In this document: one piece after another, positions 47,047 through 58,278 of the stretch | Layout: each line of letters begins with the position of its first letter | Numbering within the stretch: position 1 is the first letter of the stretch | Assembly (NCBI GenBank): GCA_036936605.1 | Contig: JAUPFV010000002.1 | Location: 270,390,770-270,454,769, forward strand | Direction: 5' to 3' | DNA length: 64,000 nucleotides | DNA from: Limnanthes douglasii subsp. nivea | Taxonomy: Eukaryota > Streptophyta > Magnoliopsida > Brassicales > Limnanthaceae | The notes under the pieces: model-generated | The model's input: only the letters and a program-made list of their open reading frames with translations | The model's database searches: none | What the model was told of the DNA's origin: nothing | Position numbers and translations under genes: made by a program

Positions 47047-49470
47047 TTACAAAATGTCTACACATGTTCGTCTATTATGACCATATTTCAAAGAACGAGA
47101 ACACGTTGTCTTTCGGGTACAAAATTCTCCTCTTGATGGAATTTGTTTCTTCTTAGGTCTTCCAACTGTCCTTTTTAAAACTGGAGAAAGTATATATGGA
47201 GCAATTGTTGAAGTACATGATTGACCAAAAGTAGTAAACGCAACTATGTCATATGAATATGTTGCCTTATAAGAGCTTACAAAATAGCATGGCTCAACAT
47301 ATTCCATAAGATTCGCATCTATATTAAATATGGCAGCTAAAGCATGAGAACAGGGGAAACAATCATGTTGACACGCACCACAAGAACAAATACATACTCT
47401 AAAATCAACCACCATAACATGATGAGAAAACACTTTGTGTTAAAGATGATTAAATGAATGAACTATCCATAGACGGCCTTGTTTGACATTACGTTTAATT
47501 TTTTTATCAAATTCAGGACACAAATCGCTAGTCCAACATTCAGCTTCAGCAAAATGTCTCAAAATCTGACTCATTAGTAAAACTCTAATCCTATCAACTA
47601 ACTCCAATATAGGCAAACCACAAAACTGTTTAATTTGATTATTAAAAGACTCAGTTGGAGTAGAAGCCATATAACCATGCCTCTTGCCTTTTTTAAAAAA
47701 TCACAAGCATATTTGTCAGAAGGTACATTATCACAAAAACTAACAACCTTGTGATCTCGTTGTTTAAGAAATTTGTCAATATATTGAATGTAGAAATTAT
47801 GACTAGCAACATACGCACATCTTTCAAACCCGTGAACCATTGTATCCTTAAATGTTCTCGATGTACCACTCAAATAACACCTCAAATTATTTATATGATG
47901 ATAAGTACAATATGCATGATAACAATCTGGAAATATAGCGGATACAACACTAACAATACCTAAATGAGAATCAATTATAAATGTGATTTTCCAATCCGAC
48001 AAATGGGGTTTCAACATCTCCAAAAACCATAACCAATTCTCATTATTTTCATCCCAACAATACCAAATGCAATAGGGAAAATACATGCAAGAAATATATG
48101 GAAAATATATTATAAATAACTGTTATATATGTTGATTATACATAGTTCTGCATCTATCATTTTAGTTATACCGTCAGGTTTTGCATCTACCATATTAATT
48201 ATGTAAGGTTTCGCATCCATCATTTTACTTACCCGTCAGGTTGTGCATCCATCATATTAATTATGTAAGGTTTCCCATCTATCGTTTTATCAATGTTTGG
48301 TTTCACAGTTTTATATCTAACATAAAAAGTAACATGTTTTGCAATATGAAAATAGTACATTGCAAAACCTCACCATTGTTACCATCTTTAGCTATGGCGG
48401 ATAGCAACACCCCTTTATATTTCTCTGTTAAAAAATTTCCATCAATAAATAAAACTGGACAAAAATAATTAAAACCATGGAGACAAGAACCAAATGATAC
48501 GAAACAACGCTTTAAGACATTGGTTTCCAAAGTATACTCCGGTATGTAATCACTCTACTATCAAGAATCTTCAATGTTTTGAAATAATTTTTAAGTAGTT
48601 TATATGAAGTAGAACTATCTCCATATACAACCATTTTAGCTTTTTCTAGATCAAGCCATGAAACACGATAAAAGATATCAAAACCGTAGTCATATTTTAA
48701 AAATGATTTCACACTTCTAGCTGTAACATCAACATTCCTTTTAACACAATCACTTATTTCATTCAGAATCAAATCCAATGACAAACGCTTCCTATTTTTT
48801 TTAAATAAAACCAATCCCACAAGTATGAGGTTGGATATACTTCTTAATAATAATAAAAACCAGCAGACTTATCTTTTTTAGCATAAAGTCTCCAAGGACA
48901 ACCCTTTGAATCTTTTTTGTATAATAAACAATTACTCTTTGTTTTTTATTATGTAGAATATTTGAAAGTAAAAACTTCTTATAAAGCCAACCTACTAATA
49001 GCTAATCTTAAAACTACTGCAACCTTTTTCAAAAACCTGCCTAACACCACTAATTTTATTAACCTAACCAATAGTAACAGGTGGTTTGTTTTTGTGACAA
49101 TTAATACTGACACCAGAACTTTAACCAGTTTCTCTATAAATAAAATGTTCATTTGAAGCTTCAAATCTAATTTGAGAAATTTCTATAACATTATCACCAA
49201 CAAAAATCTCACCTTCAACATTAATAGTAACAGTTGAAACACCCAAAGTATTAACAATTGATACTAAAGCAACTAAATCATCATCACAACCTAAGATAAT
49301 ATTTTCTAGGTCACTACAACATTATCTTAATCTGAATTTACCCCGAATCAACGGATCATATTTACTTAAAACAAAAACTTAATAATATCTTCAAAATCAC
49401 CGAACATATCAAGATCACAGATTGCAAGTTCACCATTTAGTTTAAAAACACATGATCGGCTTCTAGACAT
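47047..49470 (-). pseudogene. MULE transposase, decayed
   Basis: From the right: ATG at 49470 (MSRSRSCVFKLNGELAICDL), a broken N-terminal part, then RKRLSLDLILNEISDCVKRN, YDYGFDIFYRVSWLDLEKAK (48820-48660), and RCFVSFGSCLHGFNYFCPVL then FIDGNFLTEKYKGVLLSAIA, holding the first catalytic Asp (FIDG). An intron of about 280 bp filled with the GCATCTATCA repeat follows (about 48370-48100). Then come DENNENWLWFLEMLKPHLSD and ITFIIDSHLGIVSVVSAIFP (second Asp, usually S-D-R-H), TESFNNQIKQFCGLPILELV, and a SWIM zinc finger CSCGACQHDCFPCSHALA. The C-terminus has VGRPKKKQIPSRGE and GHNRRTC. This is the Mutator-like (MuDR/MULE) transposase, which cuts element ends. Frameshifts occur in the N-terminal third and near 47670 and 47440. 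Confidence 0.85.
48110..48310 (+). repeat. GCATCTATCA repeat array 8 (intron of transposase)
   Basis: A 72-bp dimeric pattern: TTTTGCATCTACCATATTAA then TTATGTAAGGTTTCGCATCC, and so on. It interrupts the transposase between the D-G-N-N and F-P-I-A-F segments, which are adjacent in other MULEs. A donor-like GTGAGG follows D-G-N-N. Confidence 0.75.
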
Positions 49471-49499
49471 CGCCTACCTATATTTAAAAAGTTAAAAAA

Positions 49500-49770
49500 C
49501 TAAAAATTATAAACAACTCACACATATCATTACAAGAAATCCACTAGGTTTTGCACTTAAGATTACAGAAAATACACATGTGTTTCATATATGATTATAA
49601 TTAAGAATAGGTTTCGTATCTATCTGAACATAAAATACACATGTTTCACAACTAGCAGAAAATAATAGAATGCAAAACTAATGTTACAGAAAAATGTACA
49701 TGTTTCACAACTAGTAGTACATAAATTAAACACGTTTTGCATCTAGCAAAATGTCATCTTCTTCGTAAGA
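49500..49770. repeat. GCATCTATCA repeat array 9, degenerate
   Basis: Sparse, weaker copies (GGTTTTGCACTTAAGATTAC, GTTTCGTATCTATCTGAAC, CGTTTTGCATCTAGCAAAAT) upstream of the transposase ATG. A short minus-strand acidic frame (VSEKDDSYEEDDILL) near 49745-49795 may be a further exon remnant. Confidence 0.5.
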
Positions 49771-50690
49771 GTCGTCTTTTTCGCTTACACTGTAACAAAT
49801 TTCTCAAACACATTTCCCATAAACAAAAAAAAAACACTAAGAACAACTAAAACCTAAAACAATACAACATTTCAACTACAAAATCAAAGTAAACACATAT
49901 GAAATACCAAAAATTATGAGTAACAAAGATTTTAAAACTCAAGAAAAAATCTGCAAAAAAATAGAGCTACATGAAATCAAAATCGAAAACTACAAAAAAA
50001 TCATTCGGAAACAAGAAAAAAAACAAGGAATCGTTAAAATATAATATTGTAGTTCGTAAATCCTAAAAAGAGAAAGAAACATAAAAAATGTTAAAATATA
50101 AAATACAAAAAGTTTTATATAATTTATTAAGGGTATTAGGATATTATAGAAACTAGTTAGGTCTTTGATAGTAAATAGAGGAGTTAAATGATTTTTTCAT
50201 AGAATTATATGAAAACATGGGTAATAAGTGGATAATAGTTTGGTTTTTTTGGTCTTTATTGGTACTAGAACATGGGTAATAAGTGGAAAATAGAACATGG
50301 GTATATATTTAGAAGTAAAAACCAAAAAATATTTTTTTTAACAAAGTATCTATAAACATTAAACCTTAAAAAATGAAGAATCAAAATTGAGTTAAAAAAA
50401 TGAAGAATCAAAATTGAACCATTTTTTCCTGAACAAATTATCAACCGACTTTGTTTTCAATTAGTACGTCGAGATCAATAGGTTTTATTATTAAAATGTC
50501 GACATACTTCGTCAATATCAGTATCCACTAATGGATTCTGATGTCGACAAACTATATCGACATTTCCAAATCCAAAACCCCATTAAAAAATTGATTTTGG
50601 TTGGCAATGAATGTCAGCAAGATGTGGTGATATTCGTTATCAACCCAAAAGTCTATTATTCATAGCTTACATAATGAATTATTCTTTTCA
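49771..50690. other. AT-rich stretch, probable right end of MULE unit
   Basis: No gene is seen. A short direct repeat, ACATGGGTAATAAGTGG with AAAATAG-type flanks, occurs at about 50215-50300. No terminal inverted repeat could be confirmed. Confidence 0.4.
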
Positions 50691-50811
50691 TTGTTAATTT
50701 TTATAGGAGAGCGATAATATCACAACACCAAAAATTTATAAAGACCTTTTGCACGTACACACCATTTTGATGCATTACATTAAACCTTAACTTATAAGAT
50801 TAATAGATCGT

Positions 50812-51519
50812 ATGAGTATATATGTGAGATATGTGATTCGTAAGAGGTATTACGATGACAAGGATAATGGGAGAACCCTGCGATTTATGTTTACGAGAAA
50901 TCCAAACCTTATAAGAAATTTCTTACCAAATCTATTGTTAAAAAAAGATCCCACGGAAAAGAATGTGATTGTCCTTTTGGACTTAGAGCTTATTTTTTAT
51001 AGGTGAAAGTGAATTATGATATCTAACACTTATATGCAGAAAACATAATCATATGTGTGAAATTCTTCAAAATGATTTCCATAAGCGAGAACGTTAAAGA
51101 CAGACGAAGAATAATTAGTTACAAATTTGTCAACGACTGGTTTCATTCCTCGTGAACTTTTAGTCAGGCTAAGGAAATAAAAAACCCAAAAACGTATTCG
51201 ATATAAGTAATATTTATAATGAAAGGTAGAAGCATCATACATTAGAGATGTACAATAAGTCACATATACAGTTTTGGTTGGGTACTATTTCGTTTGGCAT
51301 CTGCCAAAACCTGAAGGGTTCGAAGTAATCACATATATATTTTTTATACATCCGATATTTATCGAGCTTCTAAAAAAATTCCCATATGTTTTGATTATTG
51401 ATAGTAGATACAAAAAACAAGGTATAAAATGTTATTGTTTGAAATTGTTAGGGTTACATTCATGGTTTAATATATTACCCCAAATTCATTTTATGCATTA
51501 CCTAATGATATCCTGGTAG
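50812..51519 (+). pseudogene. Second MULE transposase relic
   Basis: In shifting frames the plus strand reads KSIVKKRSHGKECDCPFGLR (about 50935-50995), the K-K-T-G-x-K-C-x-C-P-F zinc-like motif of many plant MULE transposases. It then reads FFIHPIFIELLKKFPYVLII, DSRYKK, CLKLLGLHS (about 51340-51460), matching the F-x-A-H-P-x-S-I-x-L-L-x-x-F-P-x-V-L-I-M-D-S-T-Y-K-T core with its catalytic Asp. The gene is broken by stops. It is on the other strand from the MULE transposase at 47-49.5 kb and belongs to a different MULE group. Confidence 0.6.
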
Positions 51520-52158
51520 ATAGGGAATTAGTATTGATGGGACCAATCAACATGACATTTACAGAAGTTACACATTTTTTATGCAAGTGATATATAAGTA
51601 TGAATATTGTTGCAAATACAAACGAAATTTTCAAAGGAACGATGCTGACATGTTTCATATTCGTAGAATTTGGTTGTTTATTCGGTACATGCTTCTAAGT
51701 TGCACAATGACATAAAGAAAATGGAAAATACATATAAAGCCCATATTAAGGCGTTAAAGTAAGTTAAAAATATCTTGGCTCAAACCGTGCGGTAAATTTT
51801 ATTTATATGCACGCACTAACCTTATCAAGTACTACATAAACAAGACAAGTAATCGGTAAGCTCACTGTCTTTATATCTTCAAGTGATATTCACGTAACAT
51901 ATTAGAACTAACTTTTGTTACTTTTATTAATGTTGAAGGCAAACCTTTATCATTGAAGTGATTTATCCAGACGTTCCAACTAAACTTTAAATAATTGTAG
52001 ATGAAGTTTTACACTTTTCTCGTTATGCAATACACAAAGATAAAAGTATCGTTTGAGAAATGTAAGCAAAACTCTAATTTTGTATACAACATTATCATAT
52101 TAAAATTTTTAAATACGAGATCAACACGACATGTCTTAAATTCATGTTAAAAGTGGTT
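51520..52158. other. Unassigned, probable end of the second MULE relic
   Basis: AT-rich, no readable domain. It ends at the LTR of the Tat element. The 5 bp before that LTR are TGGTT; the partner duplication lies outside the window. Confidence 0.4.
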
Positions 52159-52518
52159 TGGGATATTTTGGAATGAGGATAGTTTTGTAAAGTGTTGTGG
52201 TAAAGTTTGGGTGTTTTGTGTTTAGTGTAAGGAGTAGTGAGATAATTAAGGAGCCTGCTAGTATTAAATTCTGATCACCCTCATTAATGAGAGTGGTTGG
52301 GGTATTTATACCTTAATTATGGACCCATGGGCTTATCGGGTCGGGTTGTGAAACAGGGTTGAATTTAAAGACCCATTAGTGTTTAAGTAGATTAGCAAAT
52401 AACTTAGTCAAAAGTTATATACATTTGTCATGTTCGGATTTATAGTGGTGTGATATGGTCTGAATTACCAGTGTCCAGATTAATGGGTAGGCTGTGACTG
52501 TAATATCCGAACTCATCA
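52159..52518 (-). repeat. Tat element 3' LTR (complete, 360 bp)
   Basis: On the plus strand it starts TGGGATATTTTGG and ends ACTCATCA; on the element strand it therefore starts TGATGAGT and ends in CCA. The first 180 bp closely match 62021-62204 (GGGTGTTTTGTGTTTAGTG, CTGATCACCCTCATTAATGA). Confidence 0.85.
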
Positions 52519-52537
52519 GTAGCCCCTTTTTTAGGCC
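52519..52537 (-). other. Polypurine tract of the Tat element
   Basis: On the element strand GGCCTAAAAAAGGGGCTAC directly precedes the LTR start TGATGAG. The neighbouring element at 62205 has the equivalent GGGGGGCTAC before its own TGATGAG. Confidence 0.75.
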
Positions 52538-52878
52538 TTCCAAAGTATCTTTGGAAGGGTTAAAAAATTTACCAAGTCAACATCAATTTCGTCCGATCTG
52601 CTTGCGTTGTCCGATCTGAAAAGCCTTTCTCTCACAAACAACTCAATTCGGATTTCATCAGGACTGGTTTTTCTTTCCAGAATTCTAAGAGTTTTTTCAT
52701 GAATCGTGGGACACGTGTTGATATCTGGTTTGACCTCCCAGCAGTTATTTTTCCTAGATAGTCGCACCCACTAGGTCTAGAAAGTTACCTACGTTTTGAT
52801 TTTGCACACGTTGCGCTGCCCTTAATCATTACAAAAAACCATGTTCAACTTCTCCTTAGTAACTGTTGCTTTTTACTG

Positions 52879-52879
<1 letters not shown>

Positions 52880-52912
<33 letters not shown>
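52880..52912 (+). repeat. (TA)n at the antisense-gene promoter
   Basis: A run of about 16 TA units, 87 bp before the ATG of the antisense gene. In the second Tat element the same position has an ordinary TATAAATA box (62934-62941), so the microsatellite probably grew out of the TATA box. Confidence 0.7.
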
Positions 52913-52914
<2 letters not shown>

Positions 52915-52998
52915 TTTTACTATTCCATTGTCTTCCACACTCAAAACTTTCTTAGAGAGAAAATAGTCTTCATCTTCAAACTGTTCTTGAGAGATTAT

Positions 52999-55851
52999 AT
53001 GTTCACAACCATAAATGCGTTAGTTAAAGGTGGTTGGTTAAATTTACCGGAGTTAGAGAGAGCAAGGAAAGTAAAGAGAGAAAACCGTATCGCCGCCGGT
53101 CTTCCCATTTCTCCAAGCGAGAAAAACAGTCAGCCAAGCCAGGACGCCGATCAGGGGTCATCTTCCTCAAGAAACCCTAGACCTAGAAAGCTCCCATTTA
53201 GACCAAACCTTTCACCCCTCCCTTCTGGTTCTTCCGTACAAGAGTCTCAACACCCTGTTTCTAAGGAAAAAACTATTTCAAGCATCAGAAAACCCTCACC
53301 ATTTATAGCAATGGGCTTTGACACAGAAAGGTTACTGGAGAACATAACTCCTCGCCGGACCACTCGCCAAACCAAAACTCAGTCCATACCAGCAACTTCA
53401 AAACCCTCCAGATCGGAGGTAACTAAAGTGGCTCTGCAGGACAAGCCCTCTGGATCGCAACCTCTGCCGAATATTAGGCCCTTAGAGGAAATAAGTGCAC
53501 AGTTACTCGGAAAACTTCCAATAAAGAAACTAGAGCAACCTTATTCCAAGACAACTGAGAAACCTTCCACAATAATGGAAGAGAATATGGAGGACAACAT
53601 TGAAGAAGACCCCTTTGAGACTGAGACATCAAGTCAGACAGGGGATCCTACCTCAGACAAGAAAAGTAAGAGTAAAGTTAAAGTTTGCATGACTCATCCG
53701 GACTCTCTTCCGGAGAGTCTAGAGGGTAAAGTAGGCCCTTGTTTTAAACAGGTCAGCGTCAAGTATCTCCTGGCTTTGCAAAATATCAACTATGTCTACA
53801 CCCATACTACTGAATTGGGTCGAATCCGGATCAAATGGGGGATTCCGGAGTTTGTAAAAGTGAGGATACCAATTACTCTGGAGACCCCCATGGACTGTAA
53901 ATTGAACGAGGTGGTTGTATACACCGAAGTGCTGAACTGGGGACTTTGGTTCCCTTTAGACCCAGAGATCGTTAAGTACTTCCATTTGGTCAAACTCTGT
54001 CCTAGTCAGCTAAGCCCTAATTCCTAATACACACTTCTTACGTGTATCATGGCATCTAGATTGTCAAAGATCTCTCTTTCAATGGATCAGTTTGTTGTTG
54101 TAGCAAGCTTGTGTAAGAACCATCAGATTCCCTTCTACCACTACAACATGGGGAATGATTTCAAGGTTTTGGATGACCTGTTAGAGTCCGAAGAACCTTG
54201 GAGGACACAATTCTTTTTGGTTAGTAGAACATGGGAAAATGGCAAGAAGATAAAGTCCAATACCAACCCTAGCTTGCTGACCACCAGGTGGAAAAACAGT
54301 AGTATGTTTCTCCTTCTTTTTCTTTTTTAATTCTAAACTATAAGTTTTCTTATTCTGTCTAATTTTTCATTTATCTTCAGTTCTGCCGAAGGAGTTCACC
54401 AGCCACTTGGAATAAGGGCAAAAGACTTGTGCAAAGCTCAACGCATGGGCTTCAGAACAGTGGGGAAAGCCTTCAACAATTACTTCACATCAGGAAATTT
54501 TGTGAGGTCTCACCCGTGGAACACCACAGGCAGAAGGGACGTTTCATGGGAAGACATGACTACTCATCTTTCTCCTAACATGATTTTGAAAATGACAGAA
54601 GCCAAAGACACCAAGCTGTACTTGCCTTCCAGGGCAAAGCCCCCAACAAAATGAAGAACGAGAAAGAAAAGGCTACAACAAAGCTGGCTCAAACAACTAT
54701 GGAGGGGACTGGTTGGGAGAACCAGGGTGGTATTAATATGGCCTTGCTTAAGGCGGTAGAAGTAGAGACAATGAGGGAAGCTGGAGGGTCAAAGAACCCA
54801 CCAAGGCCTCCTAAAAAGGACAGGAAGCGCACGACCAACAACGATGAAAAAGCTGCCAAAAAGAAGAAGGTCACCTTGGGGGAAGAAATAATCCTTCACC
54901 CCTCGGAAATCCCACCACCATCTCCTGCCGACCCTACTCTGCAAGAGGAAATCCCAACAGACCTTTAGTCCGGACATATTGCAAGTGGAGGAAATGATGA
55001 AGTGGACCGCTCTGCCCTTAAAGACATTGGTCTGTACTTTAAAAACTTTGAAAAAGATGATTTTGCAGGTGCTTATCGTCCCTCCAGTTCCTCCAACATG
55101 GTGACCTATAATGGGAAATCATTCTCCATATCTGTAGAACATGATGCCTTAAGTCACACCCTCCTTGGTTATATCCAGCAAGTACTCGATCTGAAGATGC
55201 AGGTAAAAATTCATACCAACCTTATCAATTCTCTCACTTCTGACAAGGAATCTCTGTCAAACAGTCTTCTAAGCGCTCAACAAAGTATAAAGGCGGTAAA
55301 GAAGGAAAAGGAGGATTTGGCAACCAAGCTAACCACATCGGTAGCAGCTAAAACTGAGCTCCAAACCAAGTACTCCAACCTGGAGACTTATTCCTTACAA
55401 AACCTTACAACGTTGAAGGAGCAGTTGAAGACTAAGGATAGTGCTATTCAAACTCTAACCAATGAGAAAACTAAGTTGGAAGGCACCGTTTCGGAGATGA
55501 GTAAGGAAAATGACCCTGAAGCGTCAGAAAAAGCAAGCTATCAAATCAGGTATTAAAGAATATGCCAATGGAGTAGAAGACTCCTTAGAAAAAAGAGATG
55601 ATGGGATTAAATCTGACATGGTGCTGTTGTTCCATGAGATCTTCCCTAAGAGGACCCTTGGTCCCTTATGAAAATATTTGGAGTACAAAGACCTCCAATT
55701 TCATACTATGGCAGATGGCGACAAGTACAACTACTCTAGTGGATTTGATTCCACTGATGATGAAGAAGGTACCAGTGAGAGTTCAAGTGCTGAACTCAAA
55801 AGTCCCAAAAAGGATGGTGGTGTAGGAACATCCGAAGGGAACAAAGTCTAA
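52999..55851 (+). pseudogene. Antisense gene of the Tat element (PF04195-like, coiled-coil C-terminus)
   Basis: A plus-strand gene opposite to pol. The true start is the ATG at 52999 (MFTTINALVKGGWLNLPELE), not the upstream TTG. Residues 1 to about 210 are Ser/Pro/Lys-rich and disordered. About 53690-54420 resembles the putative gypsy-type transposon domain (PF04195): the GRIRIKWGIPEFVKVRIPIT core, FPLDPEIVKYFHLVKLCPSQ, LSPNS, then after one nonsense codon (54025) MASRLSKISLSMDQFVVVAS and LLESEEPWRTQFFLVSRTW. An apparent intron lies at 54302-54380, then a frameshift near 54418. A long coiled coil is at 55130-55530 (SLSNSLLSAQQSIKAVKKEK; LKTKDSAIQTLTNEKTKLEG) and an acidic tail (FDSTDDEEGTSESSSAEL) ends at TAA 55851. 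The function in this lineage is unknown. Confidence 0.75.
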
Positions 55852-56220
55852 GGTTTTATCATGTATTATTTTTTGTTTTTTTGAACAATCAAAGTCCTTG
55901 GATGGCCAAGCCATGTTTTGTACTACTGTTCGGTTTAAGTCTAAACAGGTTTAATTTATCCAACTTTCTTTTTGTTTAATACTTTACTTTAAATCTTTCA
56001 TGGCTAATGTTTAAGTAGCCCCTAGAATTTCAGAAGTATTGAAATGAGAGTGTTTAATATCTCAAATGACATGTATTTAATAATCATGACCAACCACCAA
56101 GTTTATCTGATCTACTAAAGATCCAGGGTATTGGATAAGTGATTATACTTGAATTGAATTGTAGTAAAATCACTCCAAATTTTTAAAGAAGGAATTATAT
56201 ATTATCAAAGAAGAAACCGA

Positions 56221-56275
56221 ACACCTCATTAAAACCTCCCCGCGCCACCAGGGTAGGAAAGAGTATGCCCCATAA
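56221..56275. repeat. Conserved Tat block between antisense gene and pol
   Basis: Contains CATTAAAACCTCCCCGCGCC then ACCAGGGTAGGAAAGAGT, the counterpart of 18930-18985. Its retention in the much older relic suggests a functional part of the element, perhaps a shared 3' end or terminator region for the two convergent units. Confidence 0.6.
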
Positions 56276-56316
56276 TATTTACATTGGTATTTAACAAGTA
56301 AATATTTACAAAAACT

Positions 56317-57300
56317 TTATTCTAAATATAACCTGAGATGCTCAACATTCAATGGGTGCTTCAATGCTCTCCTTTTTTTGTCTTGAAGCGTATATGTCCC
56401 AGCTTTGATTTTTGCACAGACCTCATAAGGGCCTTCCCAATTCGGAGCCAATTTCCCGAACTGCTTTTCCTTGGAATGTAAGAAGACTTTTCTTAACACC
56501 TTATCTCATGGTTGAAAATCTCTTCTTTTGATCTTGGAGGCAAATTTTCTCCTCATCAAACTTTGGTAGTGTGTTGTTCTTAAGTGTACTTTAACCCTTA
56601 TTTCTTCTACTAAGTCCAGCTGCTTCTTAATTGCTATCTCATTAGCCTGTTCAGAATAGTTATGGACTCTGTATGATGGTAAGGTTGCTTCTATGGGGGT
56701 AATTACATCCATCCCATACACCAAGGTAAAATGAGACTCTTGTGTAGTAGCCCGAGGAGTAGTTCGGCAGGCCCACAATACTTCTTGTAGATAGCTTGGT
56801 CACTTCCCTGCAACACCTTCTAAATTATGTTTTAATCCAGACAAAATGGTCCTTTTTTGCAACTTCAACTTGGCCGTTCGCTTGTGGATGAAAAGGAAAA
56901 GAAAAACAATGTTAAATACCTCTAGAGGCACATAAGTCCTCTATATCTTTGTTATCAAACTGTGGCCCATTGTCAGTAGTAATCTTTTGGGGGACTCCAA
57001 ATTTGCAGCATATATTGGATAAGATGAATTTAACGACAGTGTTCGATATGGTCCCTGTCAAGGGAGCTGCCTTTATCCATTTTGAAAAGTAGTTTATAGC
57101 AACTATAGTAGTTCTGCATGCCCCAGATTCCATAGGTAGAGGTCTAACTAAATCCATCCCCCATATGGCAAAAGGTATTGGCTCAGAAATAGACTCCATG
57201 GGTACTGCTAGGACATGAATTTCATTCCCATACCTTTGACATAGATCACATTTCTTCACCATTTCTTTAGCATCTTCCATTATGGATGGCCAATAGTATC
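56317..57300 (-). pseudogene. Tat pol: integrase
   Basis: Read right to left. A zinc-finger remnant (YYWPSIMEDAKEMVKKCDLC, with the C-x2-C), then the core with first Asp in IWGMDLVRPLP, second Asp in KITTDNGPQFDNKDIEDLC, and third residue Glu in FHPQANGQVEVAKK (frameshifted, about 56860). Then WACRTTPRATTQESHFTLVY and GMDVITPIEATLPSYR, ending in KVFLHSKEKQFGKLAPNWEG with the HPLNVEHLRLYLE C-terminus at 56317. It inserts element DNA into the host genome. It is split into three frames by frameshifts near 56910 and 56505. Confidence 0.85.
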
Positions 57301-57552
57301 TAGCTAATAAGAATCCCCGGGTTAGTGCCCTCTACCCACAATGTACTGAGCCCTCCCCATCATGTAGTTCAGACAAAACAACTTAGGATTCTTCAAACCC
57401 CAAACAACGTAGGAGAGGTCTACCGGAAGATTTTTTTTATAGAGGATTCCCCTTATTATCAAGAAACAACGTGCCTTGTATTTAATCTTTTTGGCCATAG
57501 TTTTATCCGAAGGCAGTATTCCATCAGAAATATATTGAAGGAGGGTGTACCT

Positions 57553-58278
57553 CTAGTCTTTAGGTTGAATCACATGTATGCTCATACTTTCTCCATCTTC
57601 TTTGCTTTGACTTAGATGTATGGACGGGCATTCTTGTATATGAATCCAAGGGTATGACTCAGCATATGTTATAGTTTCGAGAGAGTCTGCCAGTGTATTC
57701 TCCGATCTGGGAATATGTTCATAGCAAACACTTTTGAAGTCTGCTGCTACTTCTTTCAAAACGAGTAAGTACTTGACCAGTTGTTCCTTCTTAGACTCGG
57801 ACTGACCTTGAGCATGGTGGATGAGCAATTGAGAGTCACTCATTAACCGAACCCTCTTAGCTCCACACAGAAGATCCAATTTAAGACCAACTATAGCTGC
57901 TTCATATTCAGACTTATTGGTAGAGGCCCTGAACCCAAAGCATATAGCTTGATACATTTTATCACCAGACAGAGAGGTTAAGAAAATTCTACCTCCACAA
58001 CCCATAGTGTTTGATCCACCATCAGTTCGGACCACCCACTCTTTATTGGATTTATCTTTTGAATTTTGTTTAGAGCTCCTATCCGCATGGAATTCCACCA
58101 AGAAATCAGCCACTGATTGAGCTTTAATAGCTGTTCGGAGGTCAAAATCAATGTCGTAATCGCCCAATTCTACTGACCACATGGCCATTCTGCTTGATAT
58201 ATCTGCCTTTTGAAGAACATTTTTTAGCGAGAAAGACGTCCGGACAATGATAGATTGAGATTTAAAATACGGCCTCAT
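57553..58278 (-). pseudogene. Tat pol: end of first RNase H and second (RVT_3-type) RNase H
   Basis: Starts inside the first RNase H / connection region (MRPYFKSQSIIVRTSFSLKN, SSRMAMWSVELGDYDIDF). It then holds a second RNase H with its acidic residues in place: Asp in VVRTDGGSNTMGCGG, Glu in STNKSEYEAAIVGLKLDL, Asp in LMSDSQLLIHHAQGQ, Asp in RSENTLADSLETI. The second domain is the archaeal-like RNase H acquired by the Tat lineage. The frame overlaps the upstream RT frame by 4 bp (58275-58278), a simple frameshift. It ends in the linker before integrase. Confidence 0.85.
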
